In this document: one piece after another, positions 40,046 through 50,610 of the stretch
Layout of the letters: the number at the start of each line of letters is the position of its first letter
Numbering within the stretch: the first letter of the stretch is position 1
DNA from: Amycolatopsis tucumanensis
GTDB taxonomy: Bacteria; Actinomycetota; Actinomycetes; Mycobacteriales; Pseudonocardiaceae
Reading direction: 5' to 3'
NCBI RefSeq assembly: GCF_021654135.1
Contig: NZ_JAKGSD010000027.1
Coordinates: forward strand, 50,286-114,285
DNA length: 64,000 nt
The notes under the pieces: generated by a model
Told to the model about the DNA's origin: nothing
Seen by the model: only the letters and a program-made list of their open reading frames with translations
Databases searched by the model: none
Translations under genes and position numbers: made by a program

Positions 40046-41416
40046 ATGGCGACCACGACAGGGCGAAAAACGGGCGAATACGGCGAAAAAGTCGTCGCGG
40101 TCGAACCGGGCGGTGTCGAGCCGGTGCCCGCGGCGGAGCGGCACGGCAGGCCGCGGCAGCTGTTCTGGACCTGGGCCTCGCCCAACCTGGAGTTCGCCAC
40201 GATCTTCGTCGGTGTGCTGGCGGTGTCGGCGTTCGGGCTGAGCTTCGCGCAGGCGGTGATCGCGGTGGCGATCGGCAACGGGGTGGGCGCGGTGTCGCAC
40301 GGCGTGCTGTCGGCGCGCGGGCCGCGGTTCGGGGTGCCGCAGATGGTGTTGAGTCGCCTGGCGTTCGGCTACCGCGGCAACGCGGTGCCTGCCGCGTTGA
40401 TGTCGGTGACGGCGGGGATCGGCTGGTTCGCGGTCAACAGCGTCAGCGGGGCGTTCGCGCTGAACACGCTGACCGGGATGCCGGTGCTGCTGTGCCTGGT
40501 GATCGTGGTGGTGCTGCAGATCGGGATCGCGTTCTTCGGGCACAACCTGGTGCAGGCCTACGAGCGCTGGATCTTCGGGGTGCTGGCGGTGGTGTTCGCG
40601 ATCGGGGCGGTGGTCACGTTCGCGCAGGCGTCGCCGGGCGCGGTCGGCGGGACCGGCGGGCTGGGCGGGTTCCTGCTGACGGTCGGGGCGGCGTTCGGGT
40701 ACACCGCGGGCTGGAACCCCTACGCGGCGGACTACACGCGGTACCTGCCGGAGTCGGTGAGCGGCCGGGCGGTCGGCTGGGCCGCGGGCGGCGGCCTGTT
40801 CGTGTCGACGACAGTGCTGATGGCGACGGGTGCGGCGTCGGCCACGCTGGGCGGCGGGGACGGCAGCCCGACGGCGGCGTTCACCGGGCACATGCCGGGG
40901 TGGTTGTCCGCGCTGACGTTGCTGGCGATCGCGCTCGGAGCGGTGGCCGCGAACGCGCTGAACGTCTACTCCGGAGCGCTCGCGTTCCTCACGCTGGGCG
41001 TGGAGCTGCCGCTCGCGTGGCGGCGGGCGGTGGTGGCGGTCGCGTTCGGGGTCGTCGGGTTCGTGCTGGCGTGGCTCGGGCTCGCCGACGCGGGGACGGC
41101 CTACGAGCACTTCCTGCTGGTGATCGCGTACTGGGTGAGCCCGTGGCTGGGCGTGGTGTTCGCCGACCAGCTGATGCGGCGCGGGCAGGGCGGGCTGGCG
41201 GGCCTGCTGCCGGACACCGGGCGGTGGGGCTGGCAGGGGCTGGTGTCGTTCCTGGTGGCGGCGGTGGCGTCGATCGGCTTGTTCGCGAACCAGACGCTGT
41301 ACGCCGGCCCGGTGCCGCGGGCCCTGCCGGAGGTGGGCGACGTGACGTGCTTCGTCGGGTTCGCGCTGGCGGCCGCGTTGTACGCGGTGGTGGGGCGCCG
41401 CTGGGCGCGGAGCTGA
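40046..41416 (+). CDS. NCS1 family nucleobase:cation symporter (cytosine/purine permease)
   Basis: Membrane protein of 456 residues with twelve predicted helices. NCS1 features: FWTWASPNLEFATIFVGVLAV in helix 1 and the following GNGVGAVSHGVLSARGPRFGVPQMVLSRLAFGYRGN loop, then GYTAGWNPYAADYTRYLP. These place it with CodB/cytosine-purine-allantoin permeases. Substrate probably a nucleobase, in line with the cytosine deaminase three genes upstream. The N-terminal ~35 residues are charged and cytoplasmic. Its stop is one base from the stop of the opposite-strand hypothetical gene. Confidence 0.9.
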   Translation: MATTTGRKTGEYGEKVVAVEPGGVEPVPAAERHGRPRQLFWTWASPNLEFATIFVGVLAVSAFGLSFAQAVIAVAIGNGVGAVSHGVLSARGPRFGVPQMVLSRLAFGYRGNAVPAALMSVTAGIGWFAVNSVSGAFALNTLTGMPVLLCLVIVVVLQIGIAFFGHNLVQAYERWIFGVLAVVFAIGAVVTFAQASPGAVGGTGGLGGFLLTVGAAFGYTAGWNPYAADYTRYLPESVSGRAVGWAAGGGLFVSTTVLMATGAASATLGGGDGSPTAAFTGHMPGWLSALTLLAIALGAVAANALNVYSGALAFLTLGVELPLAWRRAVVAVAFGVVGFVLAWLGLADAGTAYEHFLLVIAYWVSPWLGVVFADQLMRRGQGGLAGLLPDTGRWGWQGLVSFLVAAVASIGLFANQTLYAGPVPRALPEVGDVTCFVGFALAAALYAVVGRRWARS

Positions 41417-41417
41417 G

Positions 41418-41906
41418 TCAGGGCTGATAGCGATCGCAGTCCGGCTGGTGGCCGGTTTCGCGGCCCGCGCCGGGCCCCTCGTCGATCACCCGGGACAGGC
41501 AGCTCTCGCACGTCCACGACACCGTGACCGGCCCGGCCGGCTCCCGCGGTGGACCGGCCACCACCGTGAACGCGGCCGCGGCCGGGTCACCCATGCCCTG
41601 CGCCACACCCAGCGGCTCGGCGAGGTCACTCCAAGTCGCGCCCTCGCCCCGGGCCTTCTTCGCGAAATCGATCATGGCCGCGCCGGCGAGATCCCTGATC
41701 AGCGCGGCAGCCCGGATGCCTCGCCGGTAGTCGTCGGGCGCGCCGACCATCTCCGGCCGGCCGGGTTCGGCCGGCCGAAGGACGACGCCGACGCAGCCGT
41801 AAGTGGTCAGCAGCAACCGCCGGACCAGCTCGTCGATTCCGGCGGCAGCGACGTCGTGACGCTGCTGCGCCCGGCGCGACTCGAACTCCGCCCCGGCGGC
41901 GCTCAC
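41418..41906 (-). CDS. Hypothetical protein with C-terminal Cys/His cluster
   Basis: Protein of 162 residues, no family recognised. Residues ~15-120 are Ala/Arg-rich and probably helical (IRDLAGAAMIDFAKKAR, WSDLAEPLGVAQGM, reminiscent of an HTH-like segment). The end, TCESCLSRVIDEGPGAGRETGHQPDCDRY, offers CxxC plus His and Cys, a possible zinc site. Lies 12 bases downstream of another small hypothetical gene, so they form a pair; such pairs occur in Pseudonocardiaceae as regulators of unknown target. ATG/GTG 41906 gives MSAAGAEFESRR. Confidence 0.65.
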   Translation of the reverse strand: MSAAGAEFESRRAQQRHDVAAAGIDELVRRLLLTTYGCVGVVLRPAEPGRPEMVGAPDDYRRGIRAAALIRDLAGAAMIDFAKKARGEGATWSDLAEPLGVAQGMGDPAAAAFTVVAGPPREPAGPVTVSWTCESCLSRVIDEGPGAGRETGHQPDCDRYQP

Positions 41907-41918
41907 TGGTGGCTCGGG

Positions 41919-42179
41919 TCAGGCGACGTGGCCGACGGCGGGCGCCAGCACGGCCCGGCCGGCCTCGGTGAGCACCGCGGGCACCAGGCGCTCCCCGTCG
42001 CCGTCCGGGCGGATGTAGCCGCCGTGGGCGAGGGCGTGCGCGGCCATCTGGTCGCAGCAGGCGACTCCGTCGATGAAAAGGTCCGGTTCGACGCTCGACG
42101 ACATCACGGCGCGGCCCTGGGCCACCGCTCGCAGCATCGCCATCGCCCGATGGGACAACTCTTCACCTGTACCGGACAC
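41919..42179 (-). CDS. Small hypothetical protein
   Basis: Protein of 86 residues starting at GTG 42179, with a GGGGG purine run upstream. Sequence SHRAMAMLRAVAQGRAVMSSSVEPDLFIDGVACCDQMAAHALAHGGYI is helical with a Cys pair; the second half (RPDGDGERLVPAVLTEAGRAVL) looks like a winged-helix beta-turn, so a small DNA-binding protein is possible. First gene of the pair with 41418-41906. Its 90-base upstream gap contains the only AT-richer stretch here (GTTATCGCACACTGG..., ~42225). Confidence 0.6.
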   Translation of the reverse strand: MSGTGEELSHRAMAMLRAVAQGRAVMSSSVEPDLFIDGVACCDQMAAHALAHGGYIRPDGDGERLVPAVLTEAGRAVLAPAVGHVA

Positions 42180-42270
42180 CGGGATCTACCCCCTTGCGTC
42201 GTCACCTGCTGTTGCCTCTGTTATCGCACACTGGTCCATTAGTGTTAACGACCGGTCCCGCGACACGCCG

Positions 42271-42885
42271 TCAACCACCCACCGCGGTGACTTCCGGCTC
42301 GGGCAGGGCCGGGCCGAGGACCCGGGCCCATTGGCGGATGATCCGGCGCCGCCGGGAGGTGTCGTCGGCGAGGAGGTTCGCCAGGCCCAGCCCGCGTGCC
42401 AGGTCCAGGGTCGACTGCACCAGCTCCCGCACGCCGGGCTGTGCCTCGTCGACCCCGAGCAGGTCGACCGCGAGCCGGTGCGCCTCCCGGCCGACCTTGG
42501 CCTGCAGCGGCACCAGCACCGTCCGCAACGACTCGTCACTGGAGGCCGCCACCCACAGGTGCAGCGCGGCGCGGAACATGGGGCCGGTGTAGAGGTTGAG
42601 CAGCATGTCGACGACCGGTTCGATGCGGGACCGCCCGGACGGCAGCCCCTCGGCGCCGCGCCGCATCTCGGCGATCTGCACCTCGCCGACGTACTCGACC
42701 GCGGCCGTGACGAGGTCCTCGCGGGTCGGGAAGTGGTGCTGGGCGGCCCCGCGCGAGACCCCGGCGCGCTGCGCGATGAGCGCGACGGTGGTGCCGGCCC
42801 ACCCGACCTCGCCGATGCAGTCCACGGCTGCCTCGATGAGTTTGCGACGAGTGGTCCGGCTGCGCTCCTGGCGGGGCTCCGGCAC
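42271..42885 (-). CDS. TetR family regulator downstream of the carboxylase operon
   Basis: Protein of 204 residues from GTG 42885 (AAAGGA 7 bases upstream; the open frame extends upstream without TetR-like sequence). HTH: GWAGTTVALIAQRAGVSRGAAQHHFPTREDLV (about 28-59). C-terminal domain with LNLYTGPMFRAALHLWVAASSDE. It follows, on the same strand, the six-gene carboxylase/ACAD operon and is a candidate regulator of it; a 9-base dyad lies upstream of its start at 42944-42965. Confidence 0.88.
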   Translation of the reverse strand: MPEPRQERSRTTRRKLIEAAVDCIGEVGWAGTTVALIAQRAGVSRGAAQHHFPTREDLVTAAVEYVGEVQIAEMRRGAEGLPSGRSRIEPVVDMLLNLYTGPMFRAALHLWVAASSDESLRTVLVPLQAKVGREAHRLAVDLLGVDEAQPGVRELVQSTLDLARGLGLANLLADDTSRRRRIIRQWARVLGPALPEPEVTAVGG

Positions 42886-42943
42886 AGCGGGTTCCTTTCG
42901 AGGGTTCTTGCAGGCAGGCAGCTGGCACCGCCGCGGGTTCTCA

Positions 42944-42965
42944 GCTGTCCTCTCGCGAGGACAGC
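42944..42965. promoter_or_regulatory. Dyad upstream of the TetR gene
   Basis: GCTGTCCTC-TCGC-GAGGACAGC, a perfect 9-base inverted repeat, 59 bases upstream of the TetR start and 105 bases after the last carboxylase-operon gene. It may be the TetR autoregulatory site or a transcription terminator for the operon; no U tract follows, which favours an operator. Confidence 0.5.
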
Positions 42966-43069
42966 GCCGACGTGGTGAATTGGACATTCATGAGTCGGCG
43001 ATCCCACAGCGAGGGGGCAGCTGAGGTTCCGCCACCCGCACCGCTACGCACGCTGTTCTCTTCCATCTT

Positions 43070-44227
43070 TCAGTACGACTTCGGGAGGCCCAGGGAGTGC
43101 TGGGCGACGAAGTTGAGGACCATCTCGCGGCTGACCGGGGCGATCCGGCCGACGCGGACGGCCCCGAGCAGCGTACCCAGCCCGTATTCGGACGCCATGC
43201 CGTTGCCGCCGTGGGTCTGGATCGCCTGGTCGACCGCCTTGATCGCGACCTCGGCGCCGGCGTACTTGGCCATGTTCGCGGCCTCGCCCGCCCCGAAGTC
43301 GTCGCCCGAGTCGTACAGCGCGGCGGCCTTCTGGGTCATCAGCTTGGCCAGCTCGAGCTCGATCTTGACCTGCGCCAGCGGGTGCGCGATGCCCTGGTGG
43401 GTGCCGATCGGCGCGCCCCACACGCTGCGCTCCTTCGCGTACGCCACACCCTTGTCCAGCGCGTACCGGGCGATGCCGATGGAGAACGACGCGCCCATGA
43501 TCCGCTCCGGGTTGAGCCCGGCGAACAGCTGCGCCAGCGCCGCGTCCTCGGACCCGACGAGCGCCTCGGCGGGCAGCCGGACGTCGTCGAGGAACAGGCC
43601 GAACTGCTTGTCGGCCGAGACGAGGTCCATGTCGATCTGCTTGTACTCGAACCCGGGCGTGCCGGTGGGCACGATGAACAGGGCGGGCTTGAGCTTGCCG
43701 GTCTTGGCGTCCTCGGTGCGGCCGACGACGAGCACCGCGTCGGCCTCGTCGACGCCGGAGATGAACACCTTGCGCCCGTTGAGGATCCAGTCGGCGCCGT
43801 CCCGCCGGGCCGTCGTCTTGAGACGGTGCGAATTGGACCCCGCGTCGGGTTCGGTGATGGCGAAGGACATCCGCACCTCGCCGGTGGCGAACCGGGGCAG
43901 CCAGGAGCGCTTCTGCTCGTCAGTGCCGTACCGGGCGATCACAGTGGCGCAGATCGCCGGGGACACCACCATCAGCAGCATCGGCGTGCCCGCGGCGCAG
44001 AACTCCTCGCACACCGCGGCGAGGTCGCCGATCCCGGCGCCACCGCCGCCGTACTCCTCGGGCACCGACACGCCGAGGTAGCCCAGTCGCCCGGCCTCGT
44101 TCCACAGGTCGCTGGTGTGGCCGCCGCTGCGGGCGACCTTCACGTAGTACTCGTGCCCGTAGGCGCGGGCCAGGTCGCCGACCGCCTTGCGCAGCGCGAT
44201 CCGCTCTTCGGACTCGACGAAACTCAT
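43070..44227 (-). CDS. Acyl-CoA dehydrogenase (last gene of carboxylase operon)
   Basis: Protein of 385 residues. Typical ACAD landmarks: VSVPEEYGGGGAGIGDLAAVCEE, FAITEPDAGSNSHRLKTTARR, WILNGRKVFISGVDEADAV and ending HGGNGMASEYGLGTLLGAVRVGRIAPVSREMVLNFVAQHSLGLPKSY. The RIAPVSREM stretch replaces the usual EGTNEI, seen in CaiA-like and some actinobacterial ACADs. Second dehydrogenase of this operon, so the pathway contains either two oxidation steps or alternative chain lengths. ATG 44227 overlaps the stop of the biotin carboxylase gene. Confidence 0.92.
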   Translation of the reverse strand: MSFVESEERIALRKAVGDLARAYGHEYYVKVARSGGHTSDLWNEAGRLGYLGVSVPEEYGGGGAGIGDLAAVCEEFCAAGTPMLLMVVSPAICATVIARYGTDEQKRSWLPRFATGEVRMSFAITEPDAGSNSHRLKTTARRDGADWILNGRKVFISGVDEADAVLVVGRTEDAKTGKLKPALFIVPTGTPGFEYKQIDMDLVSADKQFGLFLDDVRLPAEALVGSEDAALAQLFAGLNPERIMGASFSIGIARYALDKGVAYAKERSVWGAPIGTHQGIAHPLAQVKIELELAKLMTQKAAALYDSGDDFGAGEAANMAKYAGAEVAIKAVDQAIQTHGGNGMASEYGLGTLLGAVRVGRIAPVSREMVLNFVAQHSLGLPKSY

Positions 44228-46179
44228 GCTTGCTCCTTCGGCGTGACGACGGCGAGAACGGTCCCCGGTTCGACCTGCTGCCCCACCGACACGGGCAGGT
44301 CGGTGACTTCGCCGTCGGCCGGCGCGGTGATCCGGTGTTCCATCTTCATGGCTTCCAGCCACATCAGGGGGTCGCCGGCGGCGACGGTGTCCCCGACCGC
44401 GGCGGCGATCCGCAGCACGGTGCCCGGCATCGGCGCGACCAGCGACCCCGCGGCCAGCGCGGCGTCCGGGTCGGTGAACCGCGGCACCGGGACGAGGTCG
44501 ACGGCCCCGAGCGCGGAGTCGACGCACACCAGGCCGGGGTACCGGCCGACGCGGAACACGCGCCGGACGCCGTCGGCGTCGAGCACCACCCGGTCCGTGG
44601 TGGCCTCGACGACCTCCGCGTCGTCCAGCCGCAGCCCGGGGCGGTAGGCGACCTCGACCTCGGTGTCCCCGGCGAGGTAGCGCTTGCGCAGCGGGGCGGA
44701 GGCGACGTTGCGCCACCCGGCGGGCAGCCTGCCGAGGGTCCGCGCCGACGCCCGGTTGGCCGCGGCCTCGGCCAGCGCCGCCGCGGTCGCCGACCACCGC
44801 ACACCCGCGGCGTCCGCGACGGGCCGGGACAGGACGTCCAGCCCGTGCCGGTCCAGGAACGCGGTGTCCGTCTTGCCGGCCAGGAACTCCTTGTGCCGCA
44901 GTACGTTGACCAGCAGGTCGCGGTTGGTGCGCAACCCGTGGATCCGGGCACCGGACAGTGCCCGCGCCAGCCGCCGGGCCGCCTCGGCGCGCGTGGGCGC
45001 CCACGCGATCACCTTGGCGAGCATCGGGTCGTAGTGCACGCCCACCACCGAGCCGTCCACCACGCCCGCGTCCAGCCGCAGCCCGGCCTCGCCGCCGAGG
45101 GCGAACTCGGTGTCCACGCCCGGGATCTCGAACCGGTGCAGCGTGCCGCTCTGCGGCTGCCACCCGGCGGCCGGATCTTCGGCGTACAGCCGCACCTCGA
45201 TCGCGTGCCCCCGCAACGCGGGCGGCTCGGCGGGCAGCCGCTCGCCCTCGGCGATCCGGATCTGCAGCGCCACCAGGTCCAGGCCGGTGACGCATTCGGT
45301 GACCGGGTGCTCGACCTGCAGGCGGGTGTTCATCTCCAGGAAGTAGAACCGCCCGTCTTCTGTGGCGAGGAACTCGACGGTGCCCGCGCCGACGTAGTCG
45401 ATCGCCTTCGCGGCTTTGCGCGCGGCGTCGAACAGCTCGGCCCGCATGGCGTCGTCGACCAGCGGGGAAGGCGCCTCCTCGACGACCTTCTGGTGCCGCC
45501 GCTGGATCGAGCACTCCCGCTCCCCCAGCGCCCACACCGTGCCGTGGGTGTCGGCGAGCACCTGCACCTCGATGTGCCGCCCGGTCTCCAGGTACCGCTC
45601 GCAGAACACCGTCGGGTCGCCGAACGCCGACGCGGCTTCCGCGCTCGCGCTCGCCACCGCCTCGGCCAGCTCACCCAGCGTCCGCACCACGCGCATGCCG
45701 CGGCCGCCGCCACCGGCGGATGCCTTGACCAGCACGGGAAGATCGTCCTCGGTGACCGCGGACGGGTCCAGTTCGGACAGCACCGGGACCCCGGCGACGT
45801 CCATCAGGCGTTTGGACTCCACTTTGGAGCCCATGGTCTCGATCGCGGACGGCGGCGGGCCGATCCAGGTCAGCCCGGCGTCGATCACCGCCCGCGCGAA
45901 CCCGGCGTTTTCGGACAGGAACCCGTAGCCGGGGTGGACGGCGTCCGCGCCCGCCGAGCGCGCGGCCTCGACCAGCAGGTCCGCGCGCAGGTAGGTCTCC
46001 GAAGGTGTGTTGCCGGGCAGCCGGACCGCCGCGTCAGCCTCGGCGACGTGCGGTGAGGCGGCGTCGGCGTCGGAGAACACGGCCGTCCGGGCGATCCCCA
46101 GCGCCGAGCAGGTGCGGAACACGCGGCGGGCGATCTCCCCGCGGTTGGCGACCAGAACGTTGTCGATCACGTCACTCAC
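44224..46179 (-). CDS. Acyl-CoA carboxylase alpha subunit (biotin carboxylase + carrier)
   Basis: Protein of 651 residues. Biotin carboxylase domain ~1-450 (VLVANRGEIARRVFRTC, VKASAGGGGRGMRVV, FLEMNTRLQVEHPVTECVTGLDLV); a middle BT-like domain with RYLAGDTEVEVAYRPG; carrier domain at the end with biotinyl-Lys in WLEAMKMEHRI. Length and middle domain match the alpha subunits of 3-methylcrotonyl-, geranyl- and propionyl-CoA carboxylases. GTG 46179 overlaps the beta-subunit stop (GTGA); a GTG 9 bases later is also possible. With the upstream beta subunit it should carboxylate an alpha,beta-unsaturated branched acyl-CoA. Confidence 0.93.
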   Translation of the reverse strand: MSDVIDNVLVANRGEIARRVFRTCSALGIARTAVFSDADAASPHVAEADAAVRLPGNTPSETYLRADLLVEAARSAGADAVHPGYGFLSENAGFARAVIDAGLTWIGPPPSAIETMGSKVESKRLMDVAGVPVLSELDPSAVTEDDLPVLVKASAGGGGRGMRVVRTLGELAEAVASASAEAASAFGDPTVFCERYLETGRHIEVQVLADTHGTVWALGERECSIQRRHQKVVEEAPSPLVDDAMRAELFDAARKAAKAIDYVGAGTVEFLATEDGRFYFLEMNTRLQVEHPVTECVTGLDLVALQIRIAEGERLPAEPPALRGHAIEVRLYAEDPAAGWQPQSGTLHRFEIPGVDTEFALGGEAGLRLDAGVVDGSVVGVHYDPMLAKVIAWAPTRAEAARRLARALSGARIHGLRTNRDLLVNVLRHKEFLAGKTDTAFLDRHGLDVLSRPVADAAGVRWSATAAALAEAAANRASARTLGRLPAGWRNVASAPLRKRYLAGDTEVEVAYRPGLRLDDAEVVEATTDRVVLDADGVRRVFRVGRYPGLVCVDSALGAVDLVPVPRFTDPDAALAAGSLVAPMPGTVLRIAAAVGDTVAAGDPLMWLEAMKMEHRITAPADGEVTDLPVSVGQQVEPGTVLAVVTPKEQA

Positions 46180-47768
46180 ATCCGGAAGACGCCGAAGCCC
46201 TCGGCGCCCCTGATCGGTCCATTGTGGATGGCGGACAGGCACAGCCCGAGCACGGTGCGGGTGTCCCGCGGGTCGATGATGCCGTCGTCGTAGAGCATGC
46301 CGGACAGGAACATCGGCAGCGACTCGGCCTCGATCTGCTGCTCGACCATCGCGCGCATCGCGGCGTCGGCGTCCTCGTCGTAGGGCTGGCCGCGTCCGGC
46401 CGCGGCCTGGCGGGCCACGATCGACAGCACCCCGGCCAGCTGCGCCGGCCCCATCACCGCGGACTTCGCGCTGGGCCAGGCGAACAGGAACCGCGGCCCG
46501 TACGCCCGCCCGCACATGCCGTAGTGCCCGGCGCCGTAGGACGCGCCCATCAGCACGGACAAGTGCGGGACCTTCGAGTTGGACACCGCGTTGATCATCA
46601 TCGCGCCGTGCTTGATGATGCCGCCCTGCTCGTACTCCTTGCCGACCATGTAGCCGGTGGTGTTGTGCAGGAACAGCAGCGGCGTGTCGGTCTGGTTGGC
46701 GAGCTGGATGAACTGCGTCGCCTTCTGCGACTCCTCGCTGAACAGCACGCCCTGCGCGTTGGCGAGGATGCCGACCGGGTAGCCGTGCAGGCTCGCCCAG
46801 CCGGTGACGAGGCTGGTGCCGTAGAGCGGTTTGAACTCGTCGAAGTCGGAGCCGTCGACGACACGGGCGATCACCTCGCGCGGGTCGAACGGGACCTTCA
46901 GGTCGGCGGGCACGATGCCGAGCAGGTCCTCGGCGTCCAGCAGCGGCTCGTCGTAGTCCGGTTTCGGGGACGGCCCCTGCTTGTGCCAGTTGAGCCGCTT
47001 GACGATGCTGCGGCCGATGCGGATCGCGTCCTGCTCGTCGTGCGCGAGGTAGTCGGCCAGTCCCGAGGTGCGCGCGTGCATCTCCGCGCCGCCCAGGGAC
47101 TCGTCGTCGGACTCCTCCCCCGTCGCCATCTTGACCAGCGGCGGGCCGCCGAGGAACACCTTCGCGCGTTCCTTGACCATCACCACGTAGTCGGACATGC
47201 CGGGCAGGTAGGCGCCGCCCGCGGTGGAGTTGCCGAACACCAGCGCGATCGTCGGGATGCGCTCGGCCGAGGAGTTCGTCAGGTTGCGGAAGGTGCGGCC
47301 GCCCGGGATGAAGATCTCCTTCTGGGTGGGCAGGTCCGCGCCGCCGGACTCGACCAGGTTGATCGTCGGCAGCCGGTTCTCCGCCGCGATCTCGGCCGCC
47401 CGCAGGCTCTTCTTCAGCGTGGCGGGGTTGCTCGCGCCGCCCTTCACGGTCGGGTCGTTGGCGACGATCATGCACTCGACGCCCTCCACGACGCCGATGC
47501 CGCTGACCACGCTGCCGCCGACGGTGTAGTCGGTGCCCCAGGCGGCCAGCGGTGACAGTTCGAGGAACGGGGAGTCCTCGTCGATCAGCAGCTCGATCCG
47601 CTCGCGCGCGAGCAGCTTGCCGCGCTTGCGGTGGCGCGCCACGTACTTCTCGCCGCCACCCGCGATCGCCTTCGCGTGCTCGGCCTCGAGTTCGGCGAGC
47701 TTGGCCGCCATCGCCTCCCGGTTGGCCGCGAACTCCGCGCTTCCTGTGTCCACTCCGGACCGGATCAC
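46176..47768 (-). CDS. Acyl-CoA carboxylase beta subunit (carboxyltransferase, MCC/GCC type)
   Basis: Protein of 530 residues. Carboxyltransferase motifs: RKRGKLLARERIELLIDEDSPF, ANDPTVKGGASNPATLKKSLR, VESGGADLPTQKEIFIPGG, GNSTAGGAYLPGMSDYVVMV, LHNTTGYMVGKEYEQGGIIKHGAMMINAV, MGASYGAGHYGMCGRAYGPRFLFAWP. The VKGGASNP and GHYGMCGRAYGP patterns are those of methylcrotonyl/geranyl-CoA carboxylase beta rather than PccB. Start taken as GTG 47768, 2 bases after the ACAD stop; a TTG at 47774 would instead overlap it. Confidence 0.93.
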   Translation of the reverse strand: MIRSGVDTGSAEFAANREAMAAKLAELEAEHAKAIAGGGEKYVARHRKRGKLLARERIELLIDEDSPFLELSPLAAWGTDYTVGGSVVSGIGVVEGVECMIVANDPTVKGGASNPATLKKSLRAAEIAAENRLPTINLVESGGADLPTQKEIFIPGGRTFRNLTNSSAERIPTIALVFGNSTAGGAYLPGMSDYVVMVKERAKVFLGGPPLVKMATGEESDDESLGGAEMHARTSGLADYLAHDEQDAIRIGRSIVKRLNWHKQGPSPKPDYDEPLLDAEDLLGIVPADLKVPFDPREVIARVVDGSDFDEFKPLYGTSLVTGWASLHGYPVGILANAQGVLFSEESQKATQFIQLANQTDTPLLFLHNTTGYMVGKEYEQGGIIKHGAMMINAVSNSKVPHLSVLMGASYGAGHYGMCGRAYGPRFLFAWPSAKSAVMGPAQLAGVLSIVARQAAAGRGQPYDEDADAAMRAMVEQQIEAESLPMFLSGMLYDDGIIDPRDTRTVLGLCLSAIHNGPIRGAEGFGVFRM

Positions 47769-47770
47769 GC

Positions 47771-48915
47771 TCAAGCCGTGTACCCCAATCGTTTCGCCGC
47801 GAGACCCGCCAGGATCTCGTTGGTGCCGCCGCCGATGCCGAGGATGCGGACATCGCGGTAGTGCCGTTCCACTTCGGATTCCCGCAGGTAGCCGAGGCCG
47901 CCGTGCAGCTGGACCGCCTCGTTGACCACCCACTCGGCCGTCTCGACCGCGGTGTTCTTCGCGAAGCAGGCCTCCGCGATGACCTCTTCCCCGGCGACGA
48001 ACCGCTGCGCGACGTGCCGCGTGTAGACGCGGGCGAGGTCGATCCGCCGGGCCATGTCCACGAGCTTGTGCTGCACCAGCTGCCGGGAGATCAGCGGACG
48101 TCCGAACGTCTCCCGCAGCCGGCACCACTCCAGCGTGAGGTCGAGTGCGCGCTGGGCGGTCGCGTAGCCCTGCACCGCGAGCGAGAGCCGCTCGGTGACG
48201 AAGTGGGTCGCGATCTGGATGAACCCGGTGTTCTCCTCGCCGACCAGGTTCTTCGCGGGCACCCGGGCGTCCGCGAACGACAACTCCGCGGTGTCCGAGC
48301 AGTGCCAGCCCATCTTCTCCAGCTTGCGGCTGACCGTGAACCCCGGCGTGTCCCGCTCGATCACCAGCAGCGACACGCCGTGGGCGCCCGGGCCGCCGGT
48401 GCGCACCGCGGTGGTCACGAAGTCGGCGCGGGTGCCGGAGGTGATGTAGGTCTTGGCGCCGTTCACGACGTAGTGGTCGCCGTCGCGCCGGGCGGTGGTA
48501 CGGATGCCGGCGACGTCGGACCCGCCGTCGGGCTCGGTGATCGCCAGCGACCCGATGAGACGGCCCTCGATGGTCGGCCGCACCCAGCGCTCGATCTGCG
48601 CGGGATCGCCCGCGGTGACGATGTGCGGGAGCGCGATGCCGTTGGTGAACAGCGACGCGATCAGCCCGCCCGAGCCGCCCGCGTACAGGATCTCCTCGGT
48701 GACGGTCATAGCGTCCAGGAAGTCGCCGCCACCGCCGCCCGCGCTCTCCGGGAACGACACCCCGAGCAGGCCGATCTCGCCTGCCTTGCGGTGCAGGTCG
48801 CGCGGCAGCTCGCCGGCGCGCTCCCACTCGTCCAGGTGCGGCAGCACCTCGGCCTCCACGAACCGGCGCACGGTCTTGCGCAGCGCGGTCCGCTCGGGCG
48901 TGGCGAACGGGTCGG

Positions 48916-48919
<4 letters not shown>
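47771..48919 (-). CDS. Acyl-CoA dehydrogenase (isovaleryl/citronellyl-CoA type candidate)
   Basis: Protein of 382 residues from GTG 48919, overlapping the AtuA-like stop (GTGA). Motifs: LAITEPDGGSDVAGIRTTARR, YVVNGAKTYITSGTRADF, NEAVQLHGGLGYLRESEVERHYRDVRILGIGGGTNEILAGLAAKRLGY. The EGT glutamate is Gly (GGGTNEI), as in isovaleryl-CoA dehydrogenase where the base lies elsewhere in the fold. Sitting directly before an MCC/GCC-type carboxylase, it probably makes the unsaturated acyl-CoA that is carboxylated. Confidence 0.92.
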
Positions 48920-50606
<1,687 letters not shown>

Positions 50607-50610
<4 letters not shown>

